From Opitutaceae bacterium TAV5 (lineage in GTDB: Bacteria > Verrucomicrobiota > Verrucomicrobiia > Opitutales > Opitutaceae): DNA of 64,000 nucleotides. Below, one piece after another: positions 8,401 to 15,799 of the stretch. Numbering within the stretch: the first letter of the stretch is position 1; each line of letters opens with the position of its first letter. The notes below the pieces were generated by a model that was given only the letters and a program-made list of their open reading frames with translations, searched no databases and was not told where the DNA came from. A program made the translations under genes and the position numbers. The stretch lies in NCBI GenBank assembly GCA_000242935.3, contig CP007053.1, positions 248,001-312,000 on the forward strand, given 5' to 3'.

Positions 8401-11400
8401 GTCGAGTTGCTCGTAGTCGGGTCTGGCGTCAGCGCTGCGGTACCCGAACGTCCGGGTTCCGGTAAAATCCTGCACGCTGGCGAGTGCTCCGGAGCGTTTG
8501 TAGGTATAGGCAACCGCCGGTGTGCCGTCGTTGTAGTCGGTCCGGCGCAACTCCTGCGTCCGGAAACCGGGGCCGCCTGCGGCGGCCGAGCCGTCATAAT
8601 AGGAATAAGTGGTCTGGATGCGGGTGGAGCTGCCTGGCAAGGTACGAGCCCCCTGGCGGGTGGCAGTCTGGCCAAGCGGAGCATAAGTGAAATCAACGCG
8701 GTTCGCATTAGCGAAAGTCTTCGTATTGACGAGGCCCGTTGCCGGATCGAGCGTCCAGGTGGTGGTGTCGCCGGAGCCGGGTGCTGCCGACCAGGTGGAG
8801 CCGGTGAAGTCACCGCCGCGCCAGGTGGTCAGGGACTGGCGGCGGCCGAGGGCGTCGTAGGTGATTTCGGAGGGGAAGGTGGCGCTGCCCCACGTGCGCC
8901 AGGGCAGGCCCATGGCATTGAGCATGGAGCGGGTGGTGCGGGAAAGTGCGTCGGTTGTCGTGATCGTGCGACTGCCATCGGTTCCCCAGGCATAGGCGAA
9001 GGTGGTGGTGCTTCCCTGATCGTTGACGGACTGCTGATACTGCGTGCTGCCGAAATACGCAAAGGTCTTGCCGACCCTGTAGGCGGTTCCGTCGAACCGC
9101 CACCGGTGGGTGCTCAGGCGGCCCAGGGAATCGTAACGATACTCCTCTCTCACACCGGAATTTGAAACCGTGCTGGACAAAAGTCCGTTCAGCCAGACCG
9201 TCCGGCCCACGGTCGCGACCCCGCCCGTCTGTAGTGTGCCAGTGCGAGTCCGGGCGGCCGGCTGCACGGATTCCTGTGTGCGCGTGCTGCGTCCGCTGGC
9301 ATCATAGCTGGTGACGTCGGCGGTTCCCCACACACCGGCGTTGTAAGTGAATCCGGTCAGGCGGGTGACGGTTTTTGTAGCCGTCACGGTCAGCCCGGCA
9401 GAGGCCTCGGGAGCCGTGGTGGTGACCTCTTCCCGAGTCCATCCGCTGCCATCCTTGACAAACGTCTGGCGGTAGGCGTTGAGACGGTCGGTGGAAACGG
9501 CCTCAAGGGTTCCGCTGTTGTTCACGTCGAGGCCGTCCTGGACGAGGCGTCCGGCGACGTCGTGGGTGTAGAGGTGGTCGGGCAGCAATGGCGTGCCGTC
9601 GGCCCGGTAGATTGTGCGTGTTTTTGCCAGATTGCCCGCGGCGTCGTAGGTGGAGCTGACGTCGACAATGTTTGCATTGCTGCCGGTCCAGTTCCATGCG
9701 GGCCTGCTTTGCAGAACGGTGCGCCCCAGATAGTCTTTCTGCTCCTCGGTCCATCCCAGTGTCTGGCCGGAAATGCTCCCGGTCGGCGGACGATGCCCGG
9801 TACGTGTCAGCAATCCGGTTCCGTTGGCCGCATATTCGTAATACACCGGTGCCTGCGCGGTGCCGGTAACCGATTTCGGCCGGCCGTCGAGGTAGGTGGC
9901 GGTCGTCCTCGTAGCCAGGCCCGGCAGGGTGACCGTGGTCGTCCGCAGATCGGGGTAAGCGTAGCTGGTGACAAGGGTAACTCCCGGACCGGGTTCCTCG
10001 ATCCTGCTGATGCGTCCGGATGAATCGTAGCTCCGGACCGTCCAGGCTGCGGGCGAGGTTCCTGTCCCCTCTCTGGCCAGCCGGTCTGCACCATCATAGC
10101 GATACTGCGTAACACGGGCCGGGTATGAACTGTCCCCGTCTGCCCCGACGGTTTTCGAGACCAGGCGCAGCAGCGGGTCATACGTCATTCTCGCGGGGAT
10201 ACCCTCCGGACCGGTCACGGTGGCAAGCAGCCCGGCCTGATAGCTGTAGCTCGTCCTGAATTCGTTCGCTCCGTTGGTACGGGCAATGTCCACCTCTTCG
10301 GTGACGCGGCCAAGGGCATCAAACCGTTTCAGGGTACCGGCGATCCGGTTGAGGGTATTGGCTGCGGTAAACACATTTTCCGCGGTAAAGACGACGCGTC
10401 CGGTGGTGTCGACGACCGTTTCGGTGAAGGTCGACAGGTTGGGGACCAGGTACAGGGAAATGATGTTGGCGGTGACACCGCCATAGCTCCATGAGGAAAC
10501 AGAGGTGCCGGTGCTGCTGCCGCTTCCGGCCGCGGTCTGGCCGTGAAAGGTGACGATCAGCCGGTCAGCGCCGGCGGTTGCCGGATCCGCCGATGCAGCA
10601 AAGGTCCGGCTGGACGGATTCCATATGCCGATATAATAGGCAAACGAATCCTGGCGGCCACTCGGGTAGGCGACCGAAACAGTCTGGTTGCGCAGGTAGG
10701 AATCGGGGTCGTCTTTTTTGAAGAATTTCGAGACCGTGGTGAGCGAACTGGCGCTGTAAAAATCCTTGCGCGTCGTTGTCAGCAGGGTGTGTGCCGTACC
10801 GGTCGAATCGGTCAGGGTGCCTGATGAAAAGTTATAGCTCCATGTGGTCTTGCTCAGCTGAACGCCGCCGGGCGCACTGGTGATGTGGGACTCCAGATAG
10901 GTGGAGTCGGTCCCGTTATAGGTATAGTTTTCGGAAACACTGTTGGAAGCAGTCGCGGCGGATGGGTTGGCCGGGCCGTCCAGCCACGGCCTGAGCACGG
11001 TCTGGACAAGACCCGAGGCGTTGTACTTGTACAAGGCCCAGGAACCGTCCTCGTTGATTCGTGACTTGAGCTGCCCCTGAAAGCCGCCGTTGCTGTCGGT
11101 TGCTGTATAGTAGTCGTAACTCGTGAACAGGGAACCTGTCTGTCTTCTGACCAGTTCGTTGCCCCAGGGGAAGGTTGCAAACGTTTTGGCCCAGGAAAGC
11201 GGCGACTCCTGACCGGTTCCGATCGCATTCGGTCCGGTCTTCACGACCGTTGCACTGGTTGTTCCGTTATACGTTGTCGTGGTGTACCGGTTGGGAGTCG
11301 CACCCTGAACATGCCAGTCGGTATGGGTCCATACATTGCCGTTTTTTACAAGGCGCGTTTCCCAAGTGGTGCCATCGTGTTGCCAGGTAATGCTGACGCC

Positions 11401-12963
11401 GTTGCCGTCATTGATCTGCGAAATCGTGTAGGTGGCGACGGAGTTTCCGGTGACGGTATAGCGTCCGTAACGGGGCTGTCTTGGTATACCCCCATATCCG
11501 ACGATCTCGCGGGGACCGGCTTGCGCAGACCGGTAGACATCAATCGTGTACTGGGTGGCAGACAGACTATTAATGTCCAGCAGAACTTCAGGGGACAAAA
11601 CCTGATACAGAAAGCCTGGTTCCGGGGAACTCGCATCCACATACACACCGTTTTCAAGCCGTTTTATAATCGAAATCTCTAGCGGATTTACAGGATCATA
11701 GTACAGCGATTTTCCATAAAAAAATCCAGGACGACTGAAGTCAGCGGCCCGAAATCCCACTTCGCCTGCCGAAAGACCGTTTCTCAAATTTCCAAGGCCG
11801 ATAGACCAGATAGGCCTGTCGATAGATATTGAAGATGCCTGTCCAGCGCGCAATGTCTTGTTGGTGTCGGATTTTAATAATATGGCCACTCTGGCATAGC
11901 CGACTATCGCGCCACCCTGTGGCTTGCCATCAACATACAGTGAAGTCCCGGGGGGAATCCCGGTGAAATCCAATTTATAAGTAGTATTGTTTGTGCCACT
12001 TGATTGCAGATAGTAGATTTTATTTGGCAAAAGATAAATATCGGTCGATTCACCATTGAGTCTGTTATCTCCGCCCTGCACATAATTTCCCATGGCGTTG
12101 CTACTTTTATTCTCTCCCATTTCATCCGGGACCTGCGAGCCGGAATGCGAGACCAGTCTGGCTGAAATTGACCCGAAGGGCCGGGTTGCAGGGGGTATGA
12201 GGGAACCCGTTTGCAGTCCAATGATTTCTCCCGATGTCCTGAAAGATAAACGGTAATAAGCTGGGTCGTCCATCTGCTGGGCGCCAGCCTCGGGGGCTGC
12301 CAAGCTGGAGATTCCGATGATTGAAGTGATGACAAAGACCGAATGGGTAATGGCACCGATGCCCTGACCGCGTAAAATCTGTTTCCGAATCGCCAGTGCC
12401 AACGTTCCGAAGAGCAAAACAGTGCCCAAGGCCAAAGCCCACGGAGGCAGGGCAGGAACGCCTGCGTTGACCGCAAGGATAAAGCTCTCCGTCGTTGTGT
12501 TGCCGAGGGCGTCTGTCACCACGACCCTGTAAATTCCCGCATGGGAGACTGTAACATTATTCAGTGTCAGTGTTTCGCCGGCAGCTCCGGGGATAACGGA
12601 ATCATTCAAGAACCATTGATACAAAAGCGGTTCCGTGCCTGAGACAGAAACGCCAAACGTCGCTGACCCACCCTTGTTGACAGTCTGCTCCGCAGGGTGT
12701 GCCGCAGTGATCACCGGATTGATGGTCAGGCTGGCACTATATGGGTCAGTCGAGCTTACATTCAGATTGGTCCATCCGTTCAGCGCGTAGCTGTCCGCAT
12801 TCCCGGCGGATGCCGCCCGGGCCGGGCCAAGCCCGAGAGCGGCTATACCGAGACCCAGAAGAAGACGATATCTCCATTGAATGGCAGGAAGCGGTACGCG
12901 TATATGCCACGTTCCCGTTGAGGGGATTGCTGTGTCTGTGACCCGGGAGGAAGGATTGAGCAT
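5410..12963 (-). CDS. RHS-repeat surface protein with internal sorting signal and WHH-nuclease toxin tip
   Basis: 2517 residues. In order: signal peptide (about 30-51), Ig-like domain (about 85-165), sorting-signal-like VPALPPWAL plus membrane helix and RKQ (169-195), a second hydrophobic segment ending APEAGA (205-228), a unique region, a long array of YD/RHS repeats (about 640-1860), a PA14-like domain (about 1873-2010), the RHS-core boundary GRFINRDP (about 2148), a proline-rich linker (about 2180-2240), and a C-terminal toxin ending in NWTWHHAESLGELQLVPR...HPGG. That last motif fits the WHH branch of HNH/EndoVII nucleases. RHS shells encapsulate and deliver the tip; PA14 often binds glycans. 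The ATG at 12963 is preceded by AAGGA. Two small genes follow in a coupled layout. Delivery by the neighbouring exosortase is inferred. Confidence 0.88.
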   Translation of the reverse strand: MLNPSSRVTDTAIPSTGTWHIRVPLPAIQWRYRLLLGLGIAALGLGPARAASAGNADSYALNGWTNLNVSSTDPYSASLTINPVITAAHPAEQTVNKGGSATFGVSVSGTEPLLYQWFLNDSVIPGAAGETLTLNNVTVSHAGIYRVVVTDALGNTTTESFILAVNAGVPALPPWALALGTVLLFGTLALAIRKQILRGQGIGAITHSVFVITSIIGISSLAAPEAGAQQMDDPAYYRLSFRTSGEIIGLQTGSLIPPATRPFGSISARLVSHSGSQVPDEMGENKSSNAMGNYVQGGDNRLNGESTDIYLLPNKIYYLQSSGTNNTTYKLDFTGIPPGTSLYVDGKPQGGAIVGYARVAILLKSDTNKTLRAGQASSISIDRPIWSIGLGNLRNGLSAGEVGFRAADFSRPGFFYGKSLYYDPVNPLEISIIKRLENGVYVDASSPEPGFLYQVLSPEVLLDINSLSATQYTIDVYRSAQAGPREIVGYGGIPRQPRYGRYTVTGNSVATYTISQINDGNGVSITWQHDGTTWETRLVKNGNVWTHTDWHVQGATPNRYTTTTYNGTTSATVVKTGPNAIGTGQESPLSWAKTFATFPWGNELVRRQTGSLFTSYDYYTATDSNGGFQGQLKSRINEDGSWALYKYNASGLVQTVLRPWLDGPANPSAATASNSVSENYTYNGTDSTYLESHITSAPGGVQLSKTTWSYNFSSGTLTDSTGTAHTLLTTTRKDFYSASSLTTVSKFFKKDDPDSYLRNQTVSVAYPSGRQDSFAYYIGIWNPSSRTFAASADPATAGADRLIVTFHGQTAAGSGSSTGTSVSSWSYGGVTANIISLYLVPNLSTFTETVVDTTGRVVFTAENVFTAANTLNRIAGTLKRFDALGRVTEEVDIARTNGANEFRTSYSYQAGLLATVTGPEGIPARMTYDPLLRLVSKTVGADGDSSYPARVTQYRYDGADRLAREGTGTSPAAWTVRSYDSSGRISRIEEPGPGVTLVTSYAYPDLRTTTVTLPGLATRTTATYLDGRPKSVTGTAQAPVYYEYAANGTGLLTRTGHRPPTGSISGQTLGWTEEQKDYLGRTVLQSRPAWNWTGSNANIVDVSSTYDAAGNLAKTRTIYRADGTPLLPDHLYTHDVAGRLVQDGLDVNNSGTLEAVSTDRLNAYRQTFVKDGSGWTREEVTTTAPEASAGLTVTATKTVTRLTGFTYNAGVWGTADVTSYDASGRSTRTQESVQPAARTRTGTLQTGGVATVGRTVWLNGLLSSTVSNSGVREEYRYDSLGRLSTHRWRFDGTAYRVGKTFAYFGSTQYQQSVNDQGSTTTFAYAWGTDGSRTITTTDALSRTTRSMLNAMGLPWRTWGSATFPSEITYDALGRRQSLTTWRGGDFTGSTWSAAPGSGDTTTWTLDPATGLVNTKTFANANRVDFTYAPLGQTATRQGARTLPGSSTRIQTTYSYYDGSAAAGGPGFRTQELRRTDYNDGTPAVAYTYKRSGALASVQDFTGTRTFGYRSADARPDYEQLDPFYNARRITAGYETGASVGRPNLLQVGTAGSPAADYRTAFGYTDTRITSISGTSAGNPVRNFSIGYVPYSDRVQQVSESTAAYSYRRTWEPTRDLVQTITSQAGGPILAQFDYQYNAALQATSVANTGTIFSLYGSGTGVVTRFGYDSRSQLTSEQSYLGTNPADTGNPLAGRALNPVAYDNQGNRTSLALNGHTAGYMPNNLNQYSARTNPGVVTVSGAADAGDPVEVNGEPVEASGRQGGYFRKDVMIDNSAGPNLTPVRVTSGDNPDQARASLRPNYLSAANESFVYDADGNLVSDDRWNYSYDAENRLAEMTTRPAALAAGARNQRLTFRYDYLDRRVKKTVEHNEANGFLGQYFAGPGFRSVHHLRTDPQLWFTGPDAGFPGAGQAPDDFSVCWSGYIVPPATGNYQFRFTVNDRFRLWINGQLVQQSWHDQDTASYVTVPLPLTAGDHVFVQAEYYQHDGAAAAGLEWNVPGQGWQVIPQARVFSPPLAASGVWRTVSETAFLYSGNNLVAEIQGGTVIRSYTWGLDLSGTMQGAGGTGGLLMISEGGESYFPVCDRMGNIHGLARGSDGNLAAIYEYNAFGEILRQYGDYAAANPLGWNTKYTDRETGMVYFGRRFYRPDLGRFINRDPIQEAGGLNLHAMAGNDPVNRFDVLGLDAPPIVLPPINITVPPLPPIPIPVLPVPPPPPPPYQPSLPPPLIPQVPPTGRPPSSGGGTQSPGGTGSGTSGGSGYFWETVIPSEGDFYSAWDLEFRLALANTSLSGSILAGEIMVYSYDNMDPAGFGNGSAVQASSSGWGSAVWNYVKQDFRNSMQWATLALGTFFEGINQWRDLTVEVAHTTGFMDPQMAGAMFDGGLLLAPSLLATKPASVVAAAETAAPKAYSVAYRTRLAPESYPGASRAAHFQEANGNLLRAMEGDASFAKSIRDLGINLERTPTGLVPRQSPANWTWHHAESLGELQLVPRVQHTPGSAFWDILHPGGQGGYSIWGK
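12379..12459 (-). other. Internal IPTLxxWG-like exosortase sorting signal (coding for RHS residues 169-195)
   Basis: Residues 169-195 read VPALPPWA, then a hydrophobic helix (LALGTVLLFGTLALAI) and a basic end RKQ. This is the tripartite layout of IPTLxxWG-CTERM signals (motif, helix, basic residues). Such signals are normally at the very C-terminus; here 2300 residues follow in frame. Confidence 0.6.
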
Positions 12964-13696
12964 GAGTTGTGTCCTTATAATATAAGACCCATTTTGTGGC
13001 CCTGATCTACCAGTCCACTATGTTACGTTTATGTTAAAATTGGTTGAAGTGTGACTGAGATGGGCCTGGCAGGCGGTCTTTCGCAGTCCAACTGGCTGGC
13101 TGGCCTGCGCGCCTTGTCACGAAATGGCGACTACGGTGACGTCGCTTGGCTGGAAACCGTTTCCTGTCCATTCATCGTGCATCGCTGGATACGCAAAGGA
13201 TTTTGCAGGAAAAGCCTGGGCGGAAGTCCGCTTCCCGATAAAATTTCATCCCGGTTCTCCTGTGTTACATGGAATGCGCTGTTGTGGCAGATGCCACGTG
13301 CTATGGTGGAGTACGGGTCGCAAATTGCTTCGGCGAACCGCTATCCGGAGCGGCAAGCTCATAATGATATCTTCGGGACAGGGCCGTTTTTCATCCCGGT
13401 TCCATCCGGTGCATTCACATTCCGGTTGTTTGTCCTTTTCCGTAGTGAAAAAGAAACTGAAGAACGGTGTGATAAAAAACGACACGCCACGTGTCGTCTT
13501 TGCCGGGTGGCGGCACGTCCGGCGGTCGGCTGATTTGCCGGCAGGCCGGTTCGGCGGGCGCGTCAATATCATCACGGTGTGGCGAATATCGCCAGGTGGC
13601 GCGGTGGCCGGAGGGTGGCGTGAACCGGATGGCCGGTGGGGAAGACGCAGGTGCGCCCGGCGTGAAAAACAGGGAAACGGGAGCCGGGGTGGCGTC
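12964..13696. other. Intergenic region upstream of the RHS gene
   Basis: About 730 bp with no supported gene. The part next to the RHS start is AT-rich on the minus strand (TATATTATAAGGA just before the ATG), so the promoter probably lies there. The rest has only overlapping low-complexity frames. Confidence 0.5.
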
Positions 13697-13987
13697 TCAG
13701 GAGCGGGCGGGAACCTTCAGTCTGGTGCGGATATGGGTCATGACTTCGTGCGGCTCGAACCAGACGAAGTGGCCGACCTTGTAATGAGGGATACGGCGAA
13801 GTTTTGTCCATTCGCGCAAGGTGCGGATGGAAGGCTCGCACCCTGCGGGAAAGATGCCGCAGGTGCGCAACCCATGGATGTCGGTCAGGGCGCTGCTGGC
13901 CGTCGCCGGTGTCGAGGCGTGGTGCTGCGTGATGCAGGAAACGGCAGGTGCCGCCGCCGTAATGCAGGGAGGTGTGTTCATGGGCAT
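13697..13987 (-). CDS. Excisionase-like helix-turn-helix protein
   Basis: 96 residues. The C-terminal half, SIRTLREWTKLRRIPHYKVG followed by HFVWFEPHEVMTHI, is the winged-helix pattern of MerR/excisionase-type HTH proteins: an HTH followed by the usual 'tool depends on W/Y-x-V' wing. The N-terminal 45 residues are low-complexity Ala/Thr/Ser. ATG 13987 has a GGAAGG Shine-Dalgarno 7-9 nt upstream. It lies 62 nt downstream of a tyrosine-recombinase gene on the same strand, which suggests it controls the direction or expression of that recombinase. The specific role is inferred from this pairing. Confidence 0.75.
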   Translation of the reverse strand: MPMNTPPCITAAAPAVSCITQHHASTPATASSALTDIHGLRTCGIFPAGCEPSIRTLREWTKLRRIPHYKVGHFVWFEPHEVMTHIRTRLKVPARS

Positions 13988-14049
13988 GTCATCACCTTCC
14001 GCGTGTCAACCTGTTGGCCGCGCTTGCCCGGCGGCGGACTGTCCGCCGT

Positions 14050-15399
14050 TCAGGCGGCGGCGGGCAAGGCGGTGTCATCGGGTCGCGGTGGCTGTGGAAT
14101 GGCCTTCATGTTGGCCGGGGCGGGCGCGGCAATGGCGGCGACAGAGGCAGGCGTGACGACGGGAGGAGTGGCGGGGTTGTCGTTGCCTTTGCCGGCGGCG
14201 TCGGCCTGCGCGGGTTGTTCCTGCGGGACGGGGCAGTGTTTGGGCAGGATGCCGAAAAACGCCTCGGCTTCCTGCGGGCTTTTCACGTCCAGATAATGGC
14301 GGCGGATGATCCTTTCCGAGTTGCCCGCTTGCAGGGCCGCGTCGCCTATCGAACGGAATTTCCCGACGTGCATCGATATGAACGTGTGCCTCATCACGTC
14401 GTGCCCGATACCGAATTTTTTCGCGATCTTCGCCCGCTGGCCTTTCAGGGTCTCCGCGATGACCGGAAACTTTTCTAATGGGTAGGCTTTCAGCCATGCG
14501 GCCAGATTGGGCTGGATGGTGACCGGGCGGCGCATGTTCACCTTGGACACGTGGGGTTCAATGATGATCGTGCCGGTATCAAGCCGCACGTCGGAAGCAG
14601 GCAGGCGGGCAATCTCGCCGTCGGGCACGCTCGGGCGGATGCCGGCGAACAGGCACAGCGCGTAGTAGGGCACCAGCGCCCCGCCGTCGATCCCCTCGAC
14701 ATATGCCATCAGTTCAGCCGCCTTCTGCGCGGTGATCGTTGGCGCTGACCCACGGCAATGTTCGATGCGGTGCGGCTGGATTTTTTCCATCGGGTTGTCT
14801 TCGGCTTTCATCCATTCCCCACGGTGGCAGGCGTATTCGAAGAGGGTATGCACGAGGGCGCGGCGGTTGTTGAATGTCTTGAGCGCCGCGTTTCCACGGT
14901 TCAGGTAGGTTTCCAGTTCCGGGCGGGTCAGTTCCTGAAGCTGTTTTGCCGGGAAATGTTCCAGCAGGGTTTTCATTTCGCCTTCGATGGCGTCGAGTTG
15001 CCGCTGGCAGATGAGGTTCTTTTTCTGCTCGGCGCGGCGGGCCTCAAGGTAGATCTTGACGGCATCGGAAAGCAGGATGTGTGCGCGAGGCTCCTTGTAG
15101 TGGGTCAGCCCGTAGTCGGCATAAAACGCCAGCGAGTGGGGCTTGTCCTCAAAACGATGGAAGAGCACTTCGGCTTGGCGGACTTGTTCCTCGGTCAGGC
15201 CGGTGATGACCGGATGCAGGCTGGCCTGCGTCTGCATCAGTTTCAGGTCGAGCGCGCCGCGCTCGACGAAGGCAGCTTGCTTGTCCCTGAAGTTTTTGCG
15301 GATGCGCAAGCCGTGCAGCCAGCCGCTGACGCGCCATGAAAGGGCTCCATTACGATTCCTGAACGGTTTGACCGTGAAGGCGGATTTGCGATTGCTCAT
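14050..15399 (-). CDS. Tyrosine recombinase / phage-type integrase
   Basis: 449 residues. The N-terminal part (about 105-190) fits a SAM-like core-binding domain. The catalytic domain shows Arg255 (CLFAGIRPS), Lys286 in a beta-hairpin (HVSKVNMRRP), HDVMRHTF (about 333-340) and the nucleophile Tyr369 (RIIRRHYLDV). The usual GHS motif is GNS (Asn360), as in several integrases of this type. The tail after about 390 is Pro/Ala/Gln-rich and probably disordered. It lacks the extra helix and length of an integron integrase, so it is unlikely to run the attC array 2.4 kb away. With the HTH gene it forms a minimal two-gene mobile or domesticated module; I could not find attachment sites. Confidence 0.88.
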   Translation of the reverse strand: MSNRKSAFTVKPFRNRNGALSWRVSGWLHGLRIRKNFRDKQAAFVERGALDLKLMQTQASLHPVITGLTEEQVRQAEVLFHRFEDKPHSLAFYADYGLTHYKEPRAHILLSDAVKIYLEARRAEQKKNLICQRQLDAIEGEMKTLLEHFPAKQLQELTRPELETYLNRGNAALKTFNNRRALVHTLFEYACHRGEWMKAEDNPMEKIQPHRIEHCRGSAPTITAQKAAELMAYVEGIDGGALVPYYALCLFAGIRPSVPDGEIARLPASDVRLDTGTIIIEPHVSKVNMRRPVTIQPNLAAWLKAYPLEKFPVIAETLKGQRAKIAKKFGIGHDVMRHTFISMHVGKFRSIGDAALQAGNSERIIRRHYLDVKSPQEAEAFFGILPKHCPVPQEQPAQADAAGKGNDNPATPPVVTPASVAAIAAPAPANMKAIPQPPRPDDTALPAAA

Positions 15400-15536
15400 T
15401 TATTCGGGTTGCCGCGTCAACCGGCAACCTGATCGCTTCCCTCTTCTCCCTCCTCGGGAGGGCGCGGGCGAGACGCCCGCGCCACGACGCTCCACGTAAC
15501 ATCCGTATATAACCCTGAATCAGGGCTGGAGAAGTC

Positions 15537-15642
15537 GCCGCAAAAGAACGCAAAAATCGTTCTGTCCATGGAACCCTCCATGGCGCTTGTAAGCGCCACG
15601 CAACACTTCATGCGCGTGAGGATTTTTGCGCTCTTTCGCGGC
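15537..15642. repeat. MITE-like dispersed element, copy 1
   Basis: A 106-bp element with imperfect terminal inverted repeats (GCCGCAAAAGAACGCAAAAATC and GATTTTTGCGCTCTTTCGCGGC). An internal perfect palindrome, TGGCGCTTGTAAGCGCCA, is near its centre. A second copy is at 56448-56555 in the opposite orientation and matches over most of its length. It carries no coding capacity. Confidence 0.8.
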
Positions 15643-15799
15643 CATTCATCCGACCGCCGCAGCCATTTCATTTCTGCATTTCACCCGGCAAAATCACCCG
15701 GAGATCGAAACGTTAAAGGTTGAACGTCCGGCCCCGGGGCCGGAATCATCGCATTTTGCCACCCGCCCGCATGCGTCTCCCGTCCTCGCCTTCCGCCCG

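Noticed and set aside
7108-9165. Plus-strand open frame of 685 codons
   Set aside because: Antisense to the YD-repeat part of the RHS gene; composition reflects the repeat.
13124-14296. Plus-strand open frame of 390 codons
   Set aside because: Overlaps the HTH and recombinase genes on the other strand; Gly/Arg-rich, no domain.
14050-15399. Recombinase considered as the integron integrase IntI
   Set aside because: 449 residues with a Pro-rich tail, no IntI-specific extra helix recognised, and an HTH gene attached; 2.4 kb and rmuC separate it from the array.
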